Origin: a virus
Length of the DNA stretch: 64,000 bases
IMG/VR virus record: IMGVR_UViG_3300040801_004314
Span: 36,665 to 100,664 of that record
Direction: 5' to 3' (one strand)
Below, piece by piece: positions 26,174-34,596 of the stretch (positions are counted from its first letter, which is position 1; each line of letters opens with the position of its first letter). Position numbers and translations under genes: made by a program. The notes under the pieces are model-generated. The model saw only the letters and a list, made by a program, of their open reading frames with translations. It had not been told where the DNA came from and made no database searches.

Positions 26174-26286
26174 ATTTTTCTTATTTTTTTTTATTTATTC
26201 GTTTTTTATATATCTAATAATTTTAATTCCATAAATCGCCAAATGACTTTTTTTGGCGGTTTTTTACACACGCTTTGGTAAACCAA

Positions 26287-27168
26287 TTATAGAAAATCTA
26301 TATGGTCTAATTTGTTTAAGTTATACTTAAACTTAGTGTTATTGAGTATTTTTGTAACATCCTCTAATTTAACCATATACTCGTTTTCATAGGAGTTAAC
26401 TTTAAATATCGAGTCGTCATAATCTACTTCTAAAACTACACCTGTATAAAGTTTCAGTTCATTATTATTGGTTACTTTAAATTCAATTTCAGTACCCTCA
26501 TATATGTTTCTATTACTAACTTCTTTTGAGTTACCACCTTTACCAATATGCTCCTGTAGTTCTTCAATTATATAATTTCTCCACTTATTATCTAATAATT
26601 TAAACATATTGAATAGATTGTCTGAAAAATAAACAGAAAGCTCGTTAAATAATTCTACATTGGTAAAATTCTCATCTTTCAATTCTTTTTTAAGAAGTCT
26701 ATAATATTTGTTAAAATCAACTTTAGATGGTTTTCTTCTATTCGCAGTAAAGCTTAGGGTAGTTTTATTTTTTAAAATATCATAAACTTTCTCTTTAACT
26801 TTCTTTTCCCTTACATAGGCTTCGTGATCCCTTGATTGTTTATAATATGAAGAAGTCTTATCTACTTCTATAGTATCTTTAAAGAGTTCTGATATATTAC
26901 CTGGTTCTTCTTCTGTTACAGGATCTTCTTTCTTGCCTTTAAATATAGAATCATATTTTAGAGAGTGTTTACCCTCGCTTTTATGCTTAGATAGTGTGAC
27001 TTTATCATCTTCATTTGAATCATCTTCATCATCTTCATCATCATTGGAAATAATATAATCATCTTCTTCTATCTCGATTGATATATCTAAATTATCATCA
27101 TCCTCTTCACTTAAAAAATCAAATTTCTTATTTTCTAAGTTTTCCTCTTTTATTTTTTTATCACTCAT
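26287..27168 (-). CDS. Acidic hypothetical protein downstream of the helicase (293 aa)
   Basis: The N-terminal third is extremely acidic (residues about 15-55, mainly D and E), the middle is helical and basic (KVDFNKYYRLLKKELKDE) and the C-terminal 80 residues look like an SH3-type barrel (TEIEFKVTNNNELKLYTGVV, LEVDYDDS). It starts 17 nt after the helicase C-terminal gene, so is co-transcribed with replication genes and could be an accessory replication factor. No family recognised. Confidence 0.5.
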   Translation of the reverse strand: MSDKKIKEENLENKKFDFLSEEDDDNLDISIEIEEDDYIISNDDEDDEDDSNEDDKVTLSKHKSEGKHSLKYDSIFKGKKEDPVTEEEPGNISELFKDTIEVDKTSSYYKQSRDHEAYVREKKVKEKVYDILKNKTTLSFTANRRKPSKVDFNKYYRLLKKELKDENFTNVELFNELSVYFSDNLFNMFKLLDNKWRNYIIEELQEHIGKGGNSKEVSNRNIYEGTEIEFKVTNNNELKLYTGVVLEVDYDDSIFKVNSYENEYMVKLEDVTKILNNTKFKYNLNKLDHIDFL

Positions 27169-27185
27169 GTCTTTTATTTTTATTT

Positions 27186-28346
27186 TTATTGTTCTACAAA
27201 CATATCATCTTCTAATGTAAGATAAGTTGTATTTAAATTTAATCTAACTTGTGATTTTAAGAAATCACCATCTCTTTGTTTTAATAATTTAAATCTAAAT
27301 AAGTTTTGCCTTTTCATTTCCTCGGTTCTTATAATAGCAAAGAACGTATCTGCGGTTTCTGCTATTGCTTTAGATTCTGGAACACTTTCTAATGTTATAT
27401 CAGAAGAATTCCAAGCATCTTTAGCAACTTGAACTCCTGTGACCACAGGAAATAAATATTTAGCTCCTAATGCCCTTAAACCCTCTGCTAGTTGTTTTCC
27501 TTTAGTATATAAATTATCAGCACCAGGACCTTTCATAGGGGCTATCAGAGTAATGTAATCCACTACTAACATATCTATTTTTATATTTCTTTTATCTTTT
27601 AACTGCTGTATGTAATAATCGAAATCCTCTACTGTTGCAGTACCTGCTGCCCAAAACTTAGTCATTATCTTACCGACTTTATTCTCAAAGAGATCATTAC
27701 CAGAGGACTTAGATAGGTTTTTTATTTTCTTTCTAATAAGCTCTGTGTCTTTTGAGACTTCATCATAATCATTTATAGGTATTTTTAAACGCATTGCCCC
27801 TAGTCTTTTTAGAACTTTTCGCTCACTCATTTCTAAAGTTATATACAATACGTTATGACCACTATTAGCACTTTTGACTGAAAAGTTTTGCATCCATAAG
27901 GAATTATGACTTAGTATATTATTCGTATAGTATCTTTTATTAGATCCTTCACTTAGTTGTAAGTCATACATATGTGATTTTTTACCAGTAGTGGACAAAT
28001 CCATTATCATATCAGGACCATCTTTAGTCATTATGAAATCACCTAACTCTAATTCTTTACAATACACCTCATGCATATCACATTTTTTTGAATTAAAGTC
28101 TAAATTATCACACCTGTATAAAATATGATCATCAGCACAAATAAGTTCATCACCACTGGCTAATACAAGTTTGTGTTCTTCATATTTTACAGTCTTACCA
28201 ACACCCTCTATGTTTATCCATCCCTGAGGGGTTTGTGCTTCTAAACCATCAACTTCATAAGCTTCAATAAACTTATCGTATAAAGGTCTATCATACTCTC
28301 CCTCTAAAAGAGAATCGGCTTGAATTATTTCAAAATTATTTATCAT
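27186..28346 (-). CDS. Split-intein C-part fused to C-terminal half of gp41-type helicase
   Basis: Residues 1-148 form the C-terminal part of an intein: block-B-like LVLASGDELICADDHILY, later MYDLQL and the canonical end NNILSHN, with Ser149 as the +1 residue. Residues 149-386 resume the DnaB/gp41 helicase exactly after the Walker A GGK: LWMQNFSV, then LYITLEMSERKVLKRLGAMR, DMLVVDYITLIAP (Walker B) and RFKLLKQRDGDF. No homing endonuclease domain is present. It works only after trans-splicing to the N-half encoded upstream; the joined helicase would have about 443 residues, close to T4 gp41. Confidence 0.9.
   Translation of the reverse strand: MINNFEIIQADSLLEGEYDRPLYDKFIEAYEVDGLEAQTPQGWINIEGVGKTVKYEEHKLVLASGDELICADDHILYRCDNLDFNSKKCDMHEVYCKELELGDFIMTKDGPDMIMDLSTTGKKSHMYDLQLSEGSNKRYYTNNILSHNSLWMQNFSVKSANSGHNVLYITLEMSERKVLKRLGAMRLKIPINDYDEVSKDTELIRKKIKNLSKSSGNDLFENKVGKIMTKFWAAGTATVEDFDYYIQQLKDKRNIKIDMLVVDYITLIAPMKGPGADNLYTKGKQLAEGLRALGAKYLFPVVTGVQVAKDAWNSSDITLESVPESKAIAETADTFFAIIRTEEMKRQNLFRFKLLKQRDGDFLKSQVRLNLNTTYLTLEDDMFVEQ
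27903..28346 (-). mobile_element. Intein C-part (148 aa) of split helicase intein
   Basis: Encodes the larger intein portion with the block B, F and G features and terminal HN before Ser. Together with the N-part it makes a mini-intein of 185 residues without an endonuclease. Confidence 0.88.
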
Positions 28347-28409
28347 TTTAATATTTTTCGTGTATATGTTATATTATTTTTTATATAAAAGTCTTATTGT
28401 GAATAAAAA

Positions 28410-29138
28410 TTATTTACTATTTTTTGAATCTTTAAACTTATTAAAAAGTTCTCCAATGGTCGAATTTTTCTCTATACCACTTTTTTTATCCCTAATGTTT
28501 AATTTAGTATTAGATAAAGAACATTTTCCACCATTAGTTTGAGCCATTATTACGTTAAGTGTAGAGATATCCCATCCACCACCTAACATGTGGTCTATAG
28601 TTTCAAAGCCACACTTGACTTTATACCTAGAAGAATCTTGAACATGGTTCTCGGGATCATCGAAATCAGAACCCATATCTTCGTCCTGCACAAAGTTTAC
28701 AGAAGACATCTCATTTATTATAGATTTTATTTTATCGGCTGAAGTAACAGCATCATCAAAATTAGATATATTGTCTAGGTTTCTAGTTTCTTCAATAACA
28801 TCTACAGTACCTGTTTTCAAACGATTTGATAAAACCCATCCATTAAATTTAGGAACTATAAAATCTTTTTCATTATATTCATCTAAGTTTATAGATAATA
28901 TAGACTTAAGTATAGGCTTTGTTATGATACCTTCTTTATCTTCAAGAGTAACCATATCTAATATTTGTCTGTTACTTGGTGGGTTAGCATCAGAAGATTT
29001 GAGCATATAATCTCTAAGAACTTCGTAAACAAATTGTATACTAGAGTTCTTAAAAAAATAAGGTTTAACTATATCATAATATTTCTTATTCTTCGATAAG
29101 ATAAAATTGAAAAAAACTTTTTCTAATTGTGGTGTCAT
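28410..29138 (-). CDS. N-terminal half of gp41-type helicase fused to intein N-part
   Basis: Residues 1-205 are the N-terminal and first RecA-core part of a DnaB/gp41 replicative helicase, ending in VIMAQTNGGK, the first half of Walker A (usually GGKS/T). Cys206 opens the intein N-part CSLSNTKLNIRDKKSGIEKN and the protein stops after 37 intein residues. The matching C-part lies 63 nt downstream in a separate gene. The break inside the P-loop makes each half inactive alone. It unwinds the phage replication fork after protein splicing. Confidence 0.9.
   Translation of the reverse strand: MTPQLEKVFFNFILSKNKKYYDIVKPYFFKNSSIQFVYEVLRDYMLKSSDANPPSNRQILDMVTLEDKEGIITKPILKSILSINLDEYNEKDFIVPKFNGWVLSNRLKTGTVDVIEETRNLDNISNFDDAVTSADKIKSIINEMSSVNFVQDEDMGSDFDDPENHVQDSSRYKVKCGFETIDHMLGGGWDISTLNVIMAQTNGGKCSLSNTKLNIRDKKSGIEKNSTIGELFNKFKDSKNSK
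28413..28523 (-). mobile_element. Intein N-part (37 aa) of split helicase intein
   Basis: An unusually short N-part beginning with catalytic Cys. The split comes soon after block A, as in atypically split inteins (AceL-TerL, VidaL types) and unlike the common split near the endonuclease site. Confidence 0.85.
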
Positions 29139-29180
29139 ATATAATCATTTTAGTGTTATATAGACTTTTGTGTATTATGT

Positions 29181-29966
29181 TTACTGCTCTTGTATTATTT
29201 CAGTCCCCTCTGGAACTTCACTGTCATTGTAGTATGTGGTAAATCCCTTTATATCAGTGTCTTGTGATTCTATATCTTTTGATATTTTAGATTTATTTAA
29301 CTTATCTATATCTTCAAGAGAGTCAATGATATTTTTGATACTTTCTTTAGATATACTTAAGGAAGCACCGCTAGAAATATTATTAAAATTCATAACTATA
29401 TCTTCATTTGACATTTTATATTCTAATATTATATCTGATAATATTTTAAATACGTTATTAATCCCCTTTATTGATATAAGATCATTAAAATTATTTATAT
29501 CCTTATCCATATGACTATAAATAAAAGATATAAAGTTTTTTATACTCTCTAATGATTTTATTATTTTTTTCACCATGCCATTACCAACACCCCTTAGTTT
29601 TAATTCTTCTAGTAAAGTTCTTGATGCTTTTGTTAAATATTCTTCATTTGAATTTTTTTCTTTTTCTAGGTAAATTATGAAAGATGTTGCTATAGTTGAT
29701 AAAATATTTATTTCTTCATCATTTTCTATGCTAGATACATTACTTAATACGGATTCGATAACTGGTAGAAATACACTGATACTTTTTTTAAACTGTTTTA
29801 ATTCAGACAAATCAACTTTTAGATCCTTAGAAATTTTATTTACCAAGTCTTTATTTTCACCATCTTCAGTTTCTTTTAGTTCATTTGTTTTAGATAGCTT
29901 ATAGGCTAAATCTGTAAGCATGTTGTCTGTAATTTCGTACTGTTTGAATGTATTTATTTTAACCAT
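29181..29966 (-). CDS. Hypothetical helical protein (261 aa)
   Basis: Unrecognised. It starts MVKINTFKQYEITDN, which weakly resembles the capsid-targeting N-termini seen elsewhere here. The body is helical and Ser/Lys/Ile-rich with amphipathic stretches (FLPVIESVLSNVSS, INILSTIATSFIIYLEKEK) and no clear membrane anchor. It lies upstream of the split helicase genes in the same direction, so may share their transcript. Confidence 0.5.
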   Translation of the reverse strand: MVKINTFKQYEITDNMLTDLAYKLSKTNELKETEDGENKDLVNKISKDLKVDLSELKQFKKSISVFLPVIESVLSNVSSIENDEEINILSTIATSFIIYLEKEKNSNEEYLTKASRTLLEELKLRGVGNGMVKKIIKSLESIKNFISFIYSHMDKDINNFNDLISIKGINNVFKILSDIILEYKMSNEDIVMNFNNISSGASLSISKESIKNIIDSLEDIDKLNKSKISKDIESQDTDIKGFTTYYNDSEVPEGTEIIQEQ

Positions 29967-30064
29967 AAAGTATATATAAAAAAAATTATATAAATTGTAT
30001 AAAAAGAGGTAAAATCATAATTAAATAATAATATATATCTTATACAAAAATAATCACACATACA

Positions 30065-30406
30065 ATGAAACACCTTAAAAAATTCGAAACTTTTGATCTA
30101 GGAAGATTTTCCGAAGAAGATGAAAACGATTGGATGGATGATGTAGACTCGAATAACATAGAAGGTGTAGAAAATGAGATTCAAGATAAATTGAATAAAG
30201 AAATCCAAGATGACAAGGAAGAAGATGAATCTGAAGAGGATGCTATAAGAAGAAGAGTTATAAGTAGTGAAATTGTAGAAAAGGTTAAAAATAGTAATGA
30301 ATCTGACGAAGAAAAATACCTAACAAAAGGTCAAAGGAAATTACCCCAAAAGTTGAAAGAAGGTATAATTAAGAAAATGAAAAAGAAAGAGAAAAATAAT
30401 AAATAA
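30065..30406 (+). CDS. Charged small protein with capsid-targeting-like N-terminus (113 aa)
   Basis: Begins MKHLKKFETFDLGRFSEEDE, sharing MKHLK with two other proteins of the window, and continues as a highly charged, low-complexity acidic stretch followed by a basic tail (LKEGIIKKMKKKEKNNK). A good candidate for a capsid-internal protein. A single-gene unit with its own symmetric terminator; function otherwise unknown. Confidence 0.55.
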   Translation: MKHLKKFETFDLGRFSEEDENDWMDDVDSNNIEGVENEIQDKLNKEIQDDKEEDESEEDAIRRRVISSEIVEKVKNSNESDEEKYLTKGQRKLPQKLKEGIIKKMKKKEKNNK

Positions 30407-30434
30407 AAAAAAAGCACCTTAGGTGCTTTTTTTA
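30406..30434. terminator. Bidirectional terminator
   Basis: AAAAAAAGCACCT / AGGTGCTTTTTTT, a nearly loop-free symmetric hairpin between convergent genes; it overlaps both stop regions. Confidence 0.85.
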
Positions 30435-31268
30435 TTTTATCTTTAAATTGAAATCCTTTTCTTCTTTTAATTTTTTAATTCTATTTACCGCTATATCAAA
30501 GTATTTATCATCTTTTTCTATACCTATGAAATTTCTACTAGTATTGATACACCCCACACCAGTAGAAGCACTACCCATGGTAAAATCAAGAACTGTATCA
30601 TTTTCGCTTGTGTACGTGTTAATAAGATATTCCATAAGTGGCACAGGCTTTTGTGTAGGGTGTTTATTAGAATTCACACTTTTATTTATTTTTAGAACAC
30701 TTTTTGGGTTTCTAAAACCATCATCCTTTTTTCTAGTTCTTTTAATATCATTTCCTATATGTGTTTTATTAGTCTTTGGATTATTTATAGTTTTTCTTCT
30801 ATCAACTTTTCCATATCTATCATAATCCTTATTTTCGAAAACAGACTTTAAAGTTTTTTTATCCATTTCTAGGATATCATTAAATTCAAGAACTTTATAT
30901 TTTTGTGGATAATAATTATGCTTATTTTTAGAAAATACTGAAATTATTTCGTGATATTTAAGAGGTTGGTATTTTGCCCCCATAAAATTACTAGCTTTTT
31001 GCTTTTCCCATATCCAATCATATTTAAAATTATCAATGTTACTCATTCTCAAAGCACTCGAAAATGGCTCACTCCCAAATAATACAGTCGCTCCATTAGG
31101 TTTTACAATTCTGTTTAGTTGTTCCCACATTAAATTAAAATCAATAACACTATCCCATTTACATGCTGTTGTTCCATATGGTGGATCTGTTATAATAGCA
31201 TCTATACTATTATCTGGTATTTCTTTCATAATTTCAAGGCAATCGCCTTTTCTTAAAAATATTTTCAT
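30432..31268 (-). CDS. DNA methyltransferase, beta class (N6-adenine or N4-cytosine)
   Basis: 278 residues with DPPYG (28-32; catalytic motif IV) near the N-terminus and the AdoMet-binding motif near the C-terminus (HPTQKPVPLMEYLI, VLDFTMGSASTGVGC). This order (IV before I) defines the beta class. A basic, variable region between (about 125-205) is the likely target-recognition part. It probably marks phage DNA against host restriction. No cognate nuclease is adjacent; the preceding gene is a DinG-like helicase. Confidence 0.88.
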   Translation of the reverse strand: MKIFLRKGDCLEIMKEIPDNSIDAIITDPPYGTTACKWDSVIDFNLMWEQLNRIVKPNGATVLFGSEPFSSALRMSNIDNFKYDWIWEKQKASNFMGAKYQPLKYHEIISVFSKNKHNYYPQKYKVLEFNDILEMDKKTLKSVFENKDYDRYGKVDRRKTINNPKTNKTHIGNDIKRTRKKDDGFRNPKSVLKINKSVNSNKHPTQKPVPLMEYLINTYTSENDTVLDFTMGSASTGVGCINTSRNFIGIEKDDKYFDIAVNRIKKLKEEKDFNLKIK

Positions 31269-31280
31269 AATTATTATTCT

Positions 31281-32939
31281 TTATTTTACGTTAATTGTTT
31301 TTATTGCTTTTTGAAACCACAATGGCAGAAAGTGACTGGAATACCTTAATACATCCCCAAATGATGAATCTATTATTATTGTATCCCCATAATCCAATTT
31401 AGATCTAACTATCCTACCACAAGCTTGTTGTAATAAAGCCGATGTCATCCAAGAATACCACTCTGGGTTCTGTTTTTGTCTAAGTTTATTTTTCTTTGAT
31501 GCCAATGAAGGATAAGGTATTTTTGCTATTATTTGAAATCTAGCATAATCATCATCAAAAGATACACCAGTAGCCATTGATGGTGATACTATGACAGTTG
31601 GCTCATCTGATTCCATGTGCATTTTAAGCACCTCATCTTTATTACTAGAATCATGATAAACCAATCTAGGATCATCAATGCTCTCTTGAATCCATTTTTG
31701 TAATTCGAATGAATTAGTGTGTATTATCCCTTTCTTACCTTTATACTTGTTAAGTATTTTTTTAATGTAAGGAATATATTTTTTAAAGGTTTCTTCTTTT
31801 TTAGTATAAGACATTTTTCCAAGTGGCATGTATATAATTGGTCTAGCCCTTGGGTTAAATGGTGAGGGTATAGAATAGTATTTGGCTATGCTAGGCTTTA
31901 ATCCGTTTAGGTCACAAAATAGTTTTTTATTTAGAATAGTACCTGACATCAAAAAAACCATATCATACTTACTGAATATGTACTTATCCAGATAATCATA
32001 AGCCCATATAGGCTCTAATGATAACTCCTTTTGTTTAGTTTTTTCATTATAAGGTGTCTCTAATACCCAATTGTCTGGATTTTCCTTATACTCCCTTAGA
32101 AATATCTCTATCTTAGTCCCTAATTGTTTTAAGTCTGTTACCAGTTTCATTATCTTTAAATCGGGATTTTTACTGTTTAATATTTTGCCTAATTTTAAGC
32201 TTCTCTTATCATTCAATACAGACCTATTAGCAGAAGATAGTGAACCTTCAAGACCTTTAACACACCCTTCAACTTCTTTCCAAAAATAGTTTAAAAAATC
32301 AACATACTGGTCTATGTTTCTAACATACTTTAGTCTTTTTAACATAGATTCTTCATTAGGAAACTTAAACTTTTTGACCATTTTAGATGTTATCTTTATC
32401 GTTACGAAATTAGACATAACATCATCAAACTGATGACTTTCATCTACTATTAACACACTAGAGTTTCTGCTTTCCATAACTTTTGAGTTATACATAGAAT
32501 ATAATATGAATAGATAAAAGTTTGTTAAAGAAATACCACCTGATAAAAACGTCTCTCTTGCACTATTATATGGACAAGACTCACATTTTGTTTTATTAAG
32601 TTTATTGAACTCTGCCCCTTGTGCGCAAGAGCAAGAATATGATGTACATTCATAGTTTTCTTTACCCTTTAAATCTGATATAGATTCATATGTTCCAGAA
32701 TATTGATCTTGTAGTATTTTGCTATTGGTTATTACATCAACACGTGTTGCCCTATTTACATTTTTTCTATACCAATCAGTTATCATCATAGTAAGGTGAG
32801 ATTTTCCAGTACCAACTGGTAAATCTAGTAGAAAAAACTTAGTATTAGGATTAGATTTGTATTCACTATCTATAAATTCTAACGTATCTCTTTGTTCTTT
32901 CCTAGGTTTATATTTTTGAAGGTCTTTTTTAAACGACAT
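31281..32939 (-). CDS. SF2 helicase, DinG/XPD-like with Fe-S-type cysteines
   Basis: 552 residues. Walker A PVGTGKS (41-47), a cysteine cluster at C98, C103, C105, C119 and C122 between motifs Ia and II, DESH (166-169) as the DEAH box, and C-terminal motifs SMATGVSFDDDYAR and QQACGRIVRSKLDYGD. This layout is that of XPD/DinG helicases with a 4Fe-4S cluster, which unwind 5' to 3', often at R-loops or repair forks. It is followed by the beta-class methyltransferase in one operon. Confidence 0.85.
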   Translation of the reverse strand: MSFKKDLQKYKPRKEQRDTLEFIDSEYKSNPNTKFFLLDLPVGTGKSHLTMMITDWYRKNVNRATRVDVITNSKILQDQYSGTYESISDLKGKENYECTSYSCSCAQGAEFNKLNKTKCESCPYNSARETFLSGGISLTNFYLFILYSMYNSKVMESRNSSVLIVDESHQFDDVMSNFVTIKITSKMVKKFKFPNEESMLKRLKYVRNIDQYVDFLNYFWKEVEGCVKGLEGSLSSANRSVLNDKRSLKLGKILNSKNPDLKIMKLVTDLKQLGTKIEIFLREYKENPDNWVLETPYNEKTKQKELSLEPIWAYDYLDKYIFSKYDMVFLMSGTILNKKLFCDLNGLKPSIAKYYSIPSPFNPRARPIIYMPLGKMSYTKKEETFKKYIPYIKKILNKYKGKKGIIHTNSFELQKWIQESIDDPRLVYHDSSNKDEVLKMHMESDEPTVIVSPSMATGVSFDDDYARFQIIAKIPYPSLASKKNKLRQKQNPEWYSWMTSALLQQACGRIVRSKLDYGDTIIIDSSFGDVLRYSSHFLPLWFQKAIKTINVK

Positions 32940-32982
32940 ATTTTATTGTTTATTGTTATATTATTTTTTATCTTTTAGTTTA

Positions 32983-34596
32983 TTACTTTATGGTCAAATC
33001 TAAGGTTTTATCTATACCCAGTTCATCCCTAAAATAGTCTTCGGTGGGTGTTATACCACTCTCAATTATTTTATTTATATTGATATCTGGGACCCATTTG
33101 AATATTTCTAAGTTAACATGTTGTTTAACCTTTCTAAGCCTTACAAGATAAGATACGATATCACTCTCTAAATATTTCTTAAATATTAATAACTCTTCTT
33201 CTGTGTTAAAATCAAAAAAAGAAAAGCTTTGGCTACATAATTCACCTGGTTTAGCAATTATCATTCTGTTATACCACTCTTTTCTCATCCCACCAGAATT
33301 AGTTGTATTTGGTATAAGTAGTTTCCATTTATCTACTTTCTTAAGCCTTAGGTCAATACCTGATATATACTTTATATTACCCTTTACTTTAGAAACATGA
33401 CACTTATACTGCCCACTCTTATACAATCTTTGATCATTAGTTTTAATACCAAAATGTAGAGATGAGTTAAGCCTGTAATTAATATTTTTCTTATCAATAA
33501 CTTTATCAATTATAGAAAATGCTAATTCAGATGTATCATTCGGTATTATTTCATATTTAGATAAATTGATGTACTCACCATCTACCATAACTTTAGAGTT
33601 TTTAATGCTAGATTTATCTATCAAGGAATAATTAACACCACCTCTTAATTTGAAATTATCATATACATCATCACTCTTTATAGTGTTTATTATTTTTAAA
33701 CCAAAATCATTAATCATTTTTCTCCTAAATGCACTATTGTTACTTTTACTAAACCATCTAATAGGTGATGTGCTTACTGTTAACCTAGACATAGATTGAG
33801 ACTTTTCTATAAATTTATCATAGTAATCCGAATAGTGTTGTGATTTCTCCTTTACCTTTTTGAAAGGTGGATCTTGTATAACTAGGTCAAAGCCCTCAAT
33901 GTCCCAAACACCTTGCATATGCTTTTCAAAACCATCTGATAAAAAATCTCCCCAAAATATATTAGGATTATATTCGCTATTTACATCAATAGAAGTAAGC
34001 CAACCAAAGCAATTTTTTATATTTATATCTCCATAGTATATGCAATTGTTTATGATCCATTTTAGTCTTTCTTCCTCACCAATTATTTTCCCTGATAGAC
34101 CATCCATAAACTTTTCTATGACTAGCAATAATATATTACCAAAGCCACCACAGGGGTCTAGAACTTTATGATAAGGGTTTTCCCAAAATGAACTATCATA
34201 ATTATCAATCATTTCAATCATTGGAATCACTAGCTTATTTTGGGGTGTCTTTATAATACTTTTTGACTTTATTTCATCATCATTATACTTTAAATATTGA
34301 AATACATTTCTCTGAACCTTTTTTATTCTATCAATACCATGTGTTTTTTCTATTATATTTTTTAGGTCATACCAAATAATATTCTCATCACCTAAGTAAA
34401 CTAAGTTAGAATATCTTTTATCCTTAAGATTCACGTCATTTAAGTAAGCTTTTAAATCTTCATCTAAGCAGTATTTATCATTTATTATTTTTAAAATGGC
34501 ATCGTTGAATATATCTATAGATTTAGAGCTTTCGAAAACTTCTAATATATTAGTATCATTATAAAAACCTTTACTTGTACTTTTTACGTCTATCAT
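32983..34596 (-). CDS. DNA methyltransferase with C-terminal specificity region (gamma-like)
   Basis: 537 residues. A helical N-terminal part (1-110), AdoMet-binding motif LDPCGGFGN (146-154), catalytic FDLVIQDPPF (DPPF in place of NPPY, 242-245), then a C-terminal region of about 200 residues (YKCHVSKVKGNIKY, LRLKKVDKWKLLIPN, FSFFDFNTEEELLIFKKYL) like target-recognition domains of Eco57I/Type ISP enzymes. Its start codon overlaps the stop of the upstream helicase (ATGA), indicating translational coupling. Probably the modification and specificity subunit of a three-gene system. Confidence 0.78.
   Translation of the reverse strand: MIDVKSTSKGFYNDTNILEVFESSKSIDIFNDAILKIINDKYCLDEDLKAYLNDVNLKDKRYSNLVYLGDENIIWYDLKNIIEKTHGIDRIKKVQRNVFQYLKYNDDEIKSKSIIKTPQNKLVIPMIEMIDNYDSSFWENPYHKVLDPCGGFGNILLLVIEKFMDGLSGKIIGEEERLKWIINNCIYYGDINIKNCFGWLTSIDVNSEYNPNIFWGDFLSDGFEKHMQGVWDIEGFDLVIQDPPFKKVKEKSQHYSDYYDKFIEKSQSMSRLTVSTSPIRWFSKSNNSAFRRKMINDFGLKIINTIKSDDVYDNFKLRGGVNYSLIDKSSIKNSKVMVDGEYINLSKYEIIPNDTSELAFSIIDKVIDKKNINYRLNSSLHFGIKTNDQRLYKSGQYKCHVSKVKGNIKYISGIDLRLKKVDKWKLLIPNTTNSGGMRKEWYNRMIIAKPGELCSQSFSFFDFNTEEELLIFKKYLESDIVSYLVRLRKVKQHVNLEIFKWVPDININKIIESGITPTEDYFRDELGIDKTLDLTIK

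Noticed and set aside
26233-26266. Hairpin CGCCAAA / TTTGGCG followed by T on the + strand between two leftward genes
   Set aside because: Read in the direction of the flanking genes it lacks a T tract, so it is not a terminator for them; kept as an unexplained hairpin.
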